Translations under genes and position numbers: made by a program
The notes under the pieces: model-generated
The model's input: only the letters and a program-made list of their open reading frames with translations
Databases searched by the model: none
What the model was told of the DNA's origin: nothing
From: Albibacterium profundi
GTDB taxonomy: Bacteria > Bacteroidota > Bacteroidia > Sphingobacteriales > Sphingobacteriaceae
DNA: 64,000 nt
Direction of reading: 5' to 3'
NCBI RefSeq assembly: GCF_042159835.1
Contig: NZ_JBBVGT010000002.1
Location: 1,736,001-1,800,000 of the forward strand
Shown here: positions 26,306 to 35,400 of the stretch, piece by piece
How positions within the stretch are numbered: position 1 is the first letter of the stretch
Layout: every line of letters begins with the position of its first letter

Positions 26306-27469
26306 ATGAATCTAATAGAAGTAGATAGTGCCTCATTGGCGAAAGATTTTATTGAAATGGCACCTCAATTCTATAAAGGGGATGCTAATTATATCCGTCC
26401 GCTCGATGCGGATATCGAGAAGGTATTTGATTCTTCTCATAACAACTTCTTCAAGGAAGGAGAGTGTGTTCGTTGGCTCCTCAGTGATGCATCTGGGCGT
26501 TATATAGGACGAATCGCTGCTTTTTATACTAAACAAATTGTAGATAGCTCCGATTTGCCTGCTGGCGGTAGTGGATTCTTCGAATGTATTGATAATCAGG
26601 AAGCTGCAAGCATGCTCTTTGATGCAGCTAGGAACTGGTTGCAATCGAAAGGGCTCGAGGCAATGGACGGTCCGGTTAATTTTGGAGAACGTAACAATTG
26701 GTGGGGCTTACTTGTGGAGGGCTTCCACAAACCATGTTATATGTGCAATTATAATCCTAAATACTATCAAGACCTATTTGAAAATTACGGATTTCAAGTT
26801 TATTATAAACAGCATACTTACTGGCGAGACGTCCATTCAGAGTTGGATACTCGTTATGCCAAACGAGCGAGAAAGATATTAGAACACCGCGGTTATACCT
26901 TTGCGCATGTAGACAAATCTAAGTTAGAAAAGGCTGCGGTAGATTTTAGAACGGTCTATAATAAAGCATGGGTTAAGCATGCGGGTGTTAGCGAAATTTC
27001 CGAGAAGCAAGCTAATGATCTGTTAAAAAATATGAAGCCAATTTTGGATCCGCGGCTTATTTGGTTTGCTTATTATAATGGAGAGCCGGTAGCGTTTTGG
27101 ATTTCCCTTCCCGATGTCAATGAATTGATCGTGCAAGAGCTAAATGGAAAATTTACATTATGGGGTAAATTGTTGTTTGTATGGCGGAAATTAACAAATC
27201 AATGCAAAACCATGTTCGGCGTAATTTTTGGCGTTGTTCCTGAACATCAAAAGAAAGGTGTGGAGATTGCTCTCATCGTTGAGTCTGCCACGCTCGTTCA
27301 ATCGGGATCGATGCCTTATACCGAGTTACAAATGAATTGGATTGGGGATTTTAACCCAAGAATGATGCGTGTGGCAGAGCAAATAGGGGCAAAAATTTAT
27401 AAAACTCATCATACATACCGTTATCTTTTCGATCGGACAAGACCTTTTGAAAGGTACCCTATAATCTAA
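26306..27469 (+). CDS. GNAT-like acyltransferase domain protein, unknown substrate
   Basis: 387 residues without signal or membrane segments. The N-terminal third (PQFYKGDANYIRPLD, FKEGECVRWLL, GRIAAFYTK) and the C-terminal third read like GNAT cores: FGVVPEHQKKGVEIALI resembles the acyl-CoA motif A, and ELQMNWIGDFNPRMMRVAEQIGAKIYKTHHTYRYLF resembles the terminal strand-helix unit of YghO-like proteins (only the pattern is used here). The protein may therefore be two half-domains or one GNAT fold with an extension. Substrate unknown. It is coupled to the preceding barrel gene by a 9-base gap. Confidence 0.65.
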   Translation: MNLIEVDSASLAKDFIEMAPQFYKGDANYIRPLDADIEKVFDSSHNNFFKEGECVRWLLSDASGRYIGRIAAFYTKQIVDSSDLPAGGSGFFECIDNQEAASMLFDAARNWLQSKGLEAMDGPVNFGERNNWWGLLVEGFHKPCYMCNYNPKYYQDLFENYGFQVYYKQHTYWRDVHSELDTRYAKRARKILEHRGYTFAHVDKSKLEKAAVDFRTVYNKAWVKHAGVSEISEKQANDLLKNMKPILDPRLIWFAYYNGEPVAFWISLPDVNELIVQELNGKFTLWGKLLFVWRKLTNQCKTMFGVIFGVVPEHQKKGVEIALIVESATLVQSGSMPYTELQMNWIGDFNPRMMRVAEQIGAKIYKTHHTYRYLFDRTRPFERYPII

Positions 27470-27535
27470 ATCACCTATTTGTAAAAAAATAATAAAACAC
27501 ATAGGCTAAAATCTCGAAAACATTTCGTAATTGTG

Positions 27536-27543
27536 TATGTTTG
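27536..27543 (+). promoter_or_regulatory. Bacteroidota -7 element for the azurin gene
   Basis: TATGTTTG, an exact TAnnTTTG match, 37 bases before the ATG at 27581. Confidence 0.5.
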
Positions 27544-27580
27544 TACTGTTAAACTTGATTTAATCTAAAATAAAAACAAA

Positions 27581-28102
27581 ATGAAAAAACTATTTTTAGT
27601 GCCAGCAGCTGCGGTTGCTTTATTTTTGGCATCATGCGGAGGTAGTAACACGAATAATGAAACTGCTGCAACGACAGACGAGTCGGCAACCTCTACTGAG
27701 ACCACGGCTACTGGAGAGGCTTTAGAGCCAGCAGTATTTGAAATCGAAGGTAATGACCAGATGCAATTTGACAAGGATTTATTCACTGTTAAAGCAGGTC
27801 AAGAAATTCAGATTACATTAAAGAATGTTGGCGAGTTGCCAAAAGAGTCAATGGGTCATAACTTTGTGGTTTTGGCTCCGGGAACTGACGTAGCAGCATT
27901 TGGCGGTGAAGCGTTTAAAGCAAAGGATAATGACTACATCCCTGCTACCTTTGCATCGTCAATCATTGCTCATACCAAATTATTAGGACCAGGCGAAAGC
28001 GATACGATTACTTTCACTATCGATGAACCAGGTGAATACGAATTTGTATGTAGTTTCCCAGGTCACTGGGGTACTATGCGTGGTAAAATTGTTGTTGAAT
28101 AA
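27581..28102 (+). CDS. Azurin, lipid-anchored blue copper protein
   Basis: 173 residues. The lipobox LASC gives a lipidated Cys19, followed by a Thr/Glu/Ala-rich flexible tether (about 20-47). The cupredoxin domain has all type 1 copper ligands: His93 (MGHNFVV), Cys157, His162 and Met166 (VCSFPGHWGTM). It is a single-electron carrier on the periplasmic face of a membrane, expected to donate electrons to a terminal oxidase, a peroxidase or a denitrification enzyme; none of these is in the window. It is monocistronic, with its own promoter and the terminator at 28135-28167. Confidence 0.93.
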   Translation: MKKLFLVPAAAVALFLASCGGSNTNNETAATTDESATSTETTATGEALEPAVFEIEGNDQMQFDKDLFTVKAGQEIQITLKNVGELPKESMGHNFVVLAPGTDVAAFGGEAFKAKDNDYIPATFASSIIAHTKLLGPGESDTITFTIDEPGEYEFVCSFPGHWGTMRGKIVVE

Positions 28103-28134
28103 TTAAGCCACACTCAGTGTAAAATTTTAAAAAA

Positions 28135-28167
28135 AGAGGCAGTCAGTTTTGGCTGCCTCTTTTTTTT
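28135..28167 (+). terminator. Intrinsic terminator after azurin
   Basis: An 8-bp stem (AGAGGCAG / CTGCCTCT) with a 10-nt loop and seven further T residues. Confidence 0.88.
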
Positions 28168-28185
28168 GCACAATTTTTTAATCAT

Positions 28186-28193
28186 TATCTTTG
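28186..28193 (+). promoter_or_regulatory. Bacteroidota -7 element for lpd
   Basis: TATCTTTG, an exact TAnnTTTG match, 22 bases before the ATG at 28216. A TTTG at 28165-28168 is 17 bases upstream, slightly short of the usual spacing, and falls in the T-run of the azurin terminator. Confidence 0.55.
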
Positions 28194-28215
28194 CCTTATA
28201 ATAAGATCAACAAAT

Positions 28216-29619
28216 ATGGAATACGACGTAGTAATAATTGGAAGTGGACCCGGAGGATATGTTAGTGCGATCCGCTGTGGTCAGCTCGGTTTGAAAACCG
28301 CAATAGTAGAAAAATACAGCACGTTTGGAGGAACCTGCTTAAATGTAGGATGTATTCCGTCAAAGGCACTTCTAGATTCAAGTGAACACTTTCATAACGC
28401 TAAACATCGTTTTACGGAGCACGGTATTGGCCTCAAAGACTTATCGGTAGATATAGGGCAAATGATCAAGCGTAAAGACGAGGTCGTACAACAGACTACC
28501 GGAGGAATCTCTTTTCTCTTCAAAAAAAATAAAATAACTTCCTATCAAGGTGTTGGGTCATTTGTTGATAAAAACACCATTAAGATAACCAAAGAAGATG
28601 GTAAAGAGGAAACGATCAAAGCTAAGAATGTTATTATCGCTACGGGCTCCAAACCTTTCTCTTTACCATCCATTAAAATAGATAAAAAGCGAGTGATCAC
28701 ATCAACTGAAGCCCTTAATCTGAAGGAAATCCCTGAACATCTTGTTCTAATCGGAGGCGGTGTTATTGGCTTGGAACTTGGTTCTGTATATGCGCGTCTA
28801 GGTTCTAAAGTGACTGTTTTAGAGTATGCAGATTCTATTATCCCAACGATGGATAAGGGTTTGGGTAAAGAACTGCAAAAATCTCTTAAAGGTCTCGGTT
28901 TTGAGTTTTTATTGGGGCATAAAGTTACTGGTACAAGTGTAAAAGGTAAAAAAGTAACCGTAACAGCAGAAGACAAACAAGGGATGGAAGTTAAAGTCAC
29001 GGGTGATTACTGCCTAGTGGCTATTGGTCGGATTGCTTATACGGACGGCTTAGGCTTAGAAAATATTGGAATAACAGTAGATGACAAAGGGAAGAAAGTT
29101 CCGGTAAATGAACATCTCGAAACTAGCGTAAAGGGCGTATATGCGATCGGTGACGTTATCAAAGGAGCGATGTTAGCACATAAAGCCGAAGACGAAGGCG
29201 TTTACGTAGCAGAGCATATAGCGGGACAAAAGCCCCATATTAACTACAATTTGATCCCTGGGGTAGTATATACATGGCCAGAGGTAGCTAGCGTCGGTAA
29301 GACAGAAGAAGAACTGAAAGAAGAGGGGAAAAAATACAAAGCAGGATCTTTCCCTTTCAAAGCAAGCGGCCGCGCACGTGCGAGTATGGATACTGATGGG
29401 TTTGTTAAGGTTCTTGCTGATCCCGAAACTGATGAGATTTTGGGCGTTCATATGATCGGACCGCGGGTTGCAGATATGATTGCTGAAGCAGTTGTGGCAA
29501 TGGAGTATCGTGCATCTGCCGAGGATATTGCTCGTATCTGTCATGCCCACCCAACCTATACGGAATCCTTTAAAGAGGCAGCGTTAGCAGCTACAGCAAA
29601 TAGAGCTATACATATCTAG
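28216..29619 (+). CDS. lpdA: Dihydrolipoyl dehydrogenase (E3)
   Basis: 467 residues, the full length of E3. The FAD dinucleotide motif IIGSGPGG (residues 7-14), the redox disulfide Cys41/Cys46 (GGTCLNVGCIPSK), an NAD site GGGVIGLELG, and the active-site pair His445/Glu450 (HPTYTE) are present. It reoxidises dihydrolipoamide on 2-oxoacid dehydrogenase E2 subunits with NAD+, and may serve the sucAB complex 3 kb upstream as well as pyruvate dehydrogenase or the glycine cleavage system. It has its own promoter and a terminator at 29627-29653. Confidence 0.96.
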   Translation: MEYDVVIIGSGPGGYVSAIRCGQLGLKTAIVEKYSTFGGTCLNVGCIPSKALLDSSEHFHNAKHRFTEHGIGLKDLSVDIGQMIKRKDEVVQQTTGGISFLFKKNKITSYQGVGSFVDKNTIKITKEDGKEETIKAKNVIIATGSKPFSLPSIKIDKKRVITSTEALNLKEIPEHLVLIGGGVIGLELGSVYARLGSKVTVLEYADSIIPTMDKGLGKELQKSLKGLGFEFLLGHKVTGTSVKGKKVTVTAEDKQGMEVKVTGDYCLVAIGRIAYTDGLGLENIGITVDDKGKKVPVNEHLETSVKGVYAIGDVIKGAMLAHKAEDEGVYVAEHIAGQKPHINYNLIPGVVYTWPEVASVGKTEEELKEEGKKYKAGSFPFKASGRARASMDTDGFVKVLADPETDEILGVHMIGPRVADMIAEAVVAMEYRASAEDIARICHAHPTYTESFKEAALAATANRAIHI

Positions 29620-29626
29620 AACTTAC

Positions 29627-29653
29627 GAGCGGATTTTTATCCGCTCTTTTTTT
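29627..29653 (+). terminator. Intrinsic terminator after lpdA
   Basis: An 8-bp stem (GAGCGGAT / ATCCGCTC), a 4-nt loop and a run of seven T. Confidence 0.88.
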
Positions 29654-29661
29654 ATCATTTT

Positions 29662-30039
29662 ATGAACTTTCATACAAGAAAATGGGTTAAACCGGAAGAC
29701 CTTAACCCCAATGGAACATTATTCGGTGGAACGCTTCTACGTTGGATTGACGAGGAAGCAGTTATATATGCTATCATACAGCTTGGAAACCCTAGGGTGG
29801 TAACCAAGTTTGTGTCCGAAATTAATTTTGTGAGCTCGGCTAGACAGGGTGATATTATTGAAATGGGAATTAAAGCAACCAATTTCGGACGAACTTCAAT
29901 TACCCTAACTTGTGAAGTGCGAAACAAAATAACCAAGAAAAGTATCTTGACGATTGAACGCTTAGTCTTTGTTAATGTGGATGAAGACGGAAACCCTTTC
30001 CCTCATGGTAAGACAGAGATTACCTATGCTTACCGATAA
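29662..30039 (+). CDS. Acyl-CoA thioesterase, hotdog fold (YciA-like)
   Basis: 125 residues forming a single hotdog domain. The segment NPNGTLFGGTLLRWIDEEA is the signature of the acyl-CoA hydrolase (BACH/YciA) branch, in which the helix starts with the conserved Asn and the acidic residue. FVSEINFVSSARQGDII continues the family pattern. It hydrolyses acyl-CoA to free acid and CoA in the cytoplasm, and may balance the CoA pool; chain-length preference cannot be told. It lies just after the lpdA terminator and probably depends on read-through or a promoter I could not see. Confidence 0.88.
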   Translation: MNFHTRKWVKPEDLNPNGTLFGGTLLRWIDEEAVIYAIIQLGNPRVVTKFVSEINFVSSARQGDIIEMGIKATNFGRTSITLTCEVRNKITKKSILTIERLVFVNVDEDGNPFPHGKTEITYAYR

Positions 30040-30112
30040 GTAGTTTGTAGGTTAACTCTACACGCTGAGTAAACATATTGTTAAAATAATATGAATATTT
30101 TGTAAAAATGGA

Positions 30113-30120
30113 TAATTTTG
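30113..30120 (+). promoter_or_regulatory. Bacteroidota -7 element for the LtaS-like gene
   Basis: TAATTTTG, an exact TAnnTTTG match, 21 bases before the ATG at 30142. It overlaps a possible upstream TTG start at 30118 and so favours the ATG. Confidence 0.45.
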
Positions 30121-30141
30121 CTGCTATCCGTTTACGCAGCA

Positions 30142-32070
30142 ATGTCCACAAAACAAGATTTCAGAATAAATATATATAGCAGACTTTTTTGCCTTTTCTT
30201 AGCTCTTCTATTGATCTATGCCGTGTTAAGGCTAGGGTTTTACTGGGTAAACCTTTCTCTATTTCCAGATATAGACGCACCTAGTCTTCTAACGATGATG
30301 CTTGGTGGAGTAAAATTTGATGTTGCCGCTTTAATCTACCTCAATTCACTCTTTATTTTGATGCAAGCGATACCGTTTAAGTTTCGCTATAATACACGTT
30401 ATCAGAGGGTGAGTAAGTGGGTTTTTATTACTACTAACACGATTGGGATCGCGTTGAACCTCGTCGATTTCGCTTATTATAAATTCACGTTGAAGAGGAC
30501 AACTGGAACCGTGTTTAATCAGTTTTCGAATGAGGACAATAAATTCACTTTATTTACTGACTTCTTAGTCGACTATTGGTATCTTCTAATCACCCTGATA
30601 GGACTGGCTCTTTTACTTAACTTGCTATATACTCGCATACAGGTTCTAGCGCCCAAAAGTTTTAATACCACTCGATACCTAGTTCATGGTGGCGCTTTAA
30701 TTCTAATTGTTCTATTCTGTATTATTGGCGTCCGTGGTGGATGGCGGCATAGTACGCGTCCTATTACGCTTAACAATGCGGGCGATTATGTGGATAGGCC
30801 GGAGCAAATGTATATTGTTTTGAACACTCCATTTTCCATTATCAGAACCTTAGACGCTGTAGATCTAAAGCCGAAAGATTACTATTCAGAAGACGAACTA
30901 TCGGATATTTACAGTCCCATTCACCAACCCGACACGGTAGGTGCTTTCAAGCCGCTGAACGTTGTCTTGTTAATTATAGAAAGCTTGGGTAAGGAGCATA
31001 TCGGTGTGCTTAACAAAGATTTAGATAATGGAAATTACAAAGGATATACACCCTTTCTGGATTCGTTGATCGGAGAGGGTTATACCTTTACTAGAACCTT
31101 TGCCAATGGTCGTAAATCGATCGACGCTTTACCCGCTATTATTTCTGGAATACCGAGTATTAGTGAGCCTTATGTCTTATCCATTTATTCGGGTAATAAG
31201 ACGAATAGCTTACCGAGCTTATTAGGTAAAAAAGGTTATGAAACCGCTTTTTTTCATGGTGCACCTAATGGATCCATGGGTTTTTCAGCCTATGCTAAAT
31301 TGGCTGGTTTTCAACACTATTTTGGTAAGGATGAATACAACAATAATGCAGATTTTGACGGAATATGGGGGATATGGGACGAGCCCTTTCTTCAATATGT
31401 TGCTAACACAACGAACACCTTAAAAGAACCTTTTTTTACAACTTTTTTTTCGCTTTCTTCTCATCATCCCTTTAAGGTGCCTGAAAAGTATGAGGGGGAA
31501 TTTCCGGAAGGGAACCTACCCGTCCAAAAAGTTATAGGCTATACAGATCAAGCGCTTCGAAAGTTCTTTGATACGGCAAAAAAACAGCCTTGGTATGAGA
31601 ATACATTATTTGTGCTCTGCGCAGATCACGCAACTGTTTCGTATTATCCTGAATATCAAACCACCTTAGGTGGATATTCGATACCGATCGTTTTTTATTA
31701 TCCAGGGGGTGAGCTACAAGGAGCGTCTGATAACATCGTTCAACAAATTGATATCATGCCGACGGTATTAAATTATCTCAATTATGATGAACCATATTTC
31801 GCTTTCGGTTTTGACGCTTTTTCAGAGAACAGCTCGAATTTTATGGTCAATAACAATGGGAGTTCCTATCTTTTCGTTCAGGGAAATTACCTTTTAATCG
31901 GCGATATAGATCGCAGTATCGGTTTGTATAACATTTCGAACGATCCGATGCTGAAAGAGAATAAAGTTGGGGCCAGCTTACAGGTCCAGGACTCCTTGGA
32001 AAAGCACTTAAAAGCATTTATCCAACAATATAATAATCGGATGATTAATAATGAATTAGTTGTTAAGTGA
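30142..32070 (+). CDS. LtaS-like membrane sulfatase / phosphotransferase
   Basis: 642 residues: about five N-terminal membrane helices (to about residue 215) followed by a periplasmic alkaline-phosphatase-fold domain. VVLLIIESLGKEH provides the first metal-binding Glu, FANGRKSIDALPAIISG carries the nucleophile (the Ser after RK, where LtaS has Thr), and LCADHATV the distal Asp/His metal ligands. In Gram-positives this family makes lipoteichoic acid; in Gram-negatives relatives transfer phosphoglycerol or phosphoethanolamine to envelope glycans and lipids. The acceptor here is unknown. Its last 15 bases overlap the 3' end of the convergent DUF3817 gene. The ATG at 30142 is preferred over the upstream TTG. 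Confidence 0.85.
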   Translation: MSTKQDFRINIYSRLFCLFLALLLIYAVLRLGFYWVNLSLFPDIDAPSLLTMMLGGVKFDVAALIYLNSLFILMQAIPFKFRYNTRYQRVSKWVFITTNTIGIALNLVDFAYYKFTLKRTTGTVFNQFSNEDNKFTLFTDFLVDYWYLLITLIGLALLLNLLYTRIQVLAPKSFNTTRYLVHGGALILIVLFCIIGVRGGWRHSTRPITLNNAGDYVDRPEQMYIVLNTPFSIIRTLDAVDLKPKDYYSEDELSDIYSPIHQPDTVGAFKPLNVVLLIIESLGKEHIGVLNKDLDNGNYKGYTPFLDSLIGEGYTFTRTFANGRKSIDALPAIISGIPSISEPYVLSIYSGNKTNSLPSLLGKKGYETAFFHGAPNGSMGFSAYAKLAGFQHYFGKDEYNNNADFDGIWGIWDEPFLQYVANTTNTLKEPFFTTFFSLSSHHPFKVPEKYEGEFPEGNLPVQKVIGYTDQALRKFFDTAKKQPWYENTLFVLCADHATVSYYPEYQTTLGGYSIPIVFYYPGGELQGASDNIVQQIDIMPTVLNYLNYDEPYFAFGFDAFSENSSNFMVNNNGSSYLFVQGNYLLIGDIDRSIGLYNISNDPMLKENKVGASLQVQDSLEKHLKAFIQQYNNRMINNELVVK

Positions 32071-32388
32071 TGCAGACGGCACCAATGCTGCCTCTTCCTT
32101 AATTTCGCGCTTTAACTTCCGTTCTACCCAGAAAGGCGCTAATGGAATTAGCGAGGCAATGAAGAAAATAACAAGTCGTTTGAAGCTCCATTTATAGATG
32201 TACCAGCAACTAACTAGCAATATCAGGTAAGCGATGAAAAGTAATCCATGCGCCCAGCCTACATACTTTACCCCTAAAGGCCAATCTGCCAAATATTTTA
32301 AAGGCATGGCAATAAAGAATAAGATAACTGTTGAAACTCCTTCGATGAAGGCGATTTGCATGAAGCGGTTAAGAGTTAAATCTTTCAT
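32056..32388 (-). CDS. DUF3817 small membrane protein
   Basis: 110 residues with three predicted membrane helices. The opening (RFMQIAFIEGVSTVILFFIAMPLKY) and the WAHGLLFIAYL segment with its conserved His identify the DUF3817 family, found as a free-standing protein and fused to transporters. Biochemical role unknown. The C-terminal tail is charged and cytoplasmic by the positive-inside rule. It overlaps the 3' end of the LtaS-like gene by 15 bases tail to tail. Confidence 0.85.
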   Translation of the reverse strand: MKDLTLNRFMQIAFIEGVSTVILFFIAMPLKYLADWPLGVKYVGWAHGLLFIAYLILLVSCWYIYKWSFKRLVIFFIASLIPLAPFWVERKLKREIKEEAALVPSASLNN

Positions 32389-32412
32389 GTGTAATAGCTA
32401 CTGTGAATAATC

Positions 32413-32450
32413 CTTAAGCCCCGAAAATACAGTTTTGTCGCGGGCTTAAG
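32413..32450. repeat. Inverted repeat between the efflux operon and the DUF3817 gene
   Basis: Perfect 9-bp arms (CTTAAGCCC / GGGCTTAAG) separated by 20 bases. There is no U-run on the minus strand, so it is not a convincing terminator for the efflux operon; it might be a processing or protein-binding site. Confidence 0.5.
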
Positions 32451-32492
32451 AATTTTCTTTCCAAGCTTGACAATAGACTGACTGTCTATCAG

Positions 32493-35400
32493 CTAGTGCT
32501 CATATTCTGGTTTCAACTCTTTGTGCTCGTAATCCTCAACCATCAGTTCTTCAATAGGTAAGCCTTCTTTGTCCAAACCCAGTTTATGCAAGATCGTATC
32601 GAAGAGCATGTAAACCACTGGAACTACGACCAGCGTTAAGAACAAGGAACTTATCAGACCGCCGATGATAACCCATGCCAATCCATTCTTCCACTCTGCA
32701 CCGGCACCCGACGCTAAAGCGATCGGTAGCATACCGAACACCATGGCAATCGTGGTCATCAGAATCGGGCGGAGACGAGCATGGTTGGCGTTGATTAACG
32801 CCTGTTTTGTGCTTTGGCCTTCAGCTTTCATGTGGTTGGTGAAGTCGACCAGAAGAATTGCATTTTTAGCTACCAAACCAATCAACATAATAAGTCCCAG
32901 TATGGTAAATATGTTCAAACTATTGTTCGTTAACGCTAAGGCCAACAGCGCACCGATAATCGATAAAGGAATCGAGAACATCACTACGAATGGATACACA
33001 AAACTATCGTATAAAGCCACCATAATGAAGTACACCATAACAACGGCTATCAATAAAGCGATACCTAATGTTCCAAATCCTTCCGATTGGTTTTCCATGT
33101 CACCGCTCCAGATGTAGTTTACACCCACAGGCTTATGAATATTCTCCAATTCTGCCTCAAAGTCGGCAGCAATACTTCCGGTGGGTCTACCGACCGTCTG
33201 ACCTTGGACTTTTACTGATGTGCTTTTATCTCTCCGTTCCAATTGCGTAGGACCCGACCCTTCTGTCACATCGGCAAATTGAGACAATTTAATAAGCTCA
33301 CCTTGATTGTTAGCAAATAAAAGATTTCTTACGTCATTGACGTTCCGTCGATCGTAATCATCAAATCGGATATTGATATCGTATTCATACTCACCCTGGC
33401 GGTATTTTCCATCCGTGTTGCCATTAAAGGCAGTCTGCATCGTTGCGCCCACCGTTTGAAGATCCAAACCTAATGAAGACATCTTATCACGATTTACAAC
33501 GACCTCAACTTCGGGATTTCCTCCTTCAACTGAGAGTTTCGTTCCGGTAGCACCGGGAATAGTGGCTAAAATATCTCGGGCCTGCTCTGCATAATCCATG
33601 ATACTATCCAAGTTTGAACCGGTTACGATCAGCTCAATCGGAGCTTGTTCCGCCGTTCCCATAATGCTGACTGGAACAGTTTTGATCTTCACCCCAACCA
33701 GAATATCAGCAAGCTCTTTCTTGATTTTGGCCGCGTATACATCCGAAGGATCGCGCTCACTTTTATCAATCAATTTAACTGTGATCTCCGCTTTATACGG
33801 AGTCGCTAATGTCCCCATCATCCCGTCACTCGATTGTCCAACCATGGTAATCATCGATGTGATTTCAGGTTTTGAAGAAAGGAACTCTTCAGTTTTTAGC
33901 GCTACTTGGTTCGTTTGTTCTATAGAGGCATCCTTTGGTAACTCGAGCTGGACAAGAAACTCTCCACGGTCACTTTGTGCGAAAAACTCGCCACCAATAA
34001 AGCCAGCAATCACTAGACCAAATGAAGCAAAAAGCATAAGAGTTACAGCCACCAAGGTAATGGCTTTGTGTCCCAAACACCATTCCAAGATACGTGTAAT
34101 CCAATTGGTGAATCGTTTCAGTAGTCGTTCAAAACCCAAAATGAAACGGCCACTGATTTTTTCAGATGTTATTTTCTCCAATTTACCAAACCTAGAAGTC
34201 AATAATGGTACGATCGTGAAGGATACTAACAAACTCAGTAACGTTGATATAATAACAACAACACAGAATTCGCGAAGAATACTGGATACCATGCCCGTAC
34301 TTAACGAGATAGGAAGAAACACGACAACGATTACCAAAGTAATGGATACTACCGTAAAACCGATCTCCTTAGCGCCGTCAATTGATGCTCTGACCTTGTT
34401 TTTACCCATCTCCATATGACGGTATATATTCTCGATCACCACGATGGCGTCGTCGACTAAAATACCAACGACGAGTGATAGCCCTAAAAGTGACATCAGG
34501 TTCAGCGTAAAGCCAAAGAGCAACATGCCTATAAACGTGGAAATCAACGATACGGGTATCGCTACCATCACAATCACGGCATTCCTAAAACTATGCAAGA
34601 AAAGGAGCATAATTACCGCTACCAAGATAATCGCTAATATCAAATCGAATACCACGGCGTTCGCAGATTCTAATGTATACAGTGAGCTGTCATTAGCCAC
34701 TTCTAGAGATAATCCCGCAGCTGCATGTTCAGTTTCTAATTGGCCTAAAATCGCACGTACTTCTTGACTTACCGCTACGGCATTGGCATCCGATGTTTTC
34801 AAGATTTGCACAGCAATAGAACTTTTTCTGTCCACTCTAGAGAGCTTCTCAACATCTTTTTGTGTATCCTGAACATCAGCGAGGTCTCTAATCCGTATTT
34901 GTGCACCGCTAGCGGTGGTTGTTACCACCAGGTTACGCAGTTCTTCAACACTCTTAAATTTACCTGCTAAACGAACTAAAATGTCCTGCTCCGTCGTTTT
35001 TATACTACCGGTAGGAAAATCGAGGTTCGAAGAAAGGATCATTTGTTGCACCTGTAATGGAGAAATACCATAAGCTTCTAATTTACCCGCATCCAAATTT
35101 ACTTGAATCTCACGTTCCTGACCACCGATTAGATTGACCTGCGCCACCCCTGGTACTTGGGAAAGGATCGGTTGTATCGTTTTATCGATGAGGTCATAAA
35201 ATTCTGCATCAGCCATATTGGAAGTTGCCGATAATGTTACGATCGGTAGATCGTCAAATGAGAATTTTGCTAAAGACGGAGCATCCACATCGTCTGGCAG
35301 ATCAGCCAAAATTGCATTGATTTTCCGCTGGGCATCATTTAGTGCCAAGTCGACATCCGTACCACTGTTCAAAGTGATAATAACTAAAGATAGGCTCTCA

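Noticed and set aside
33598..34419. A 273-codon plus-strand open frame inside the RND permease gene
   Set aside because: It is antisense to a strongly conserved permease, has no recognisable domain, and its content follows from the codon use of the opposite strand.
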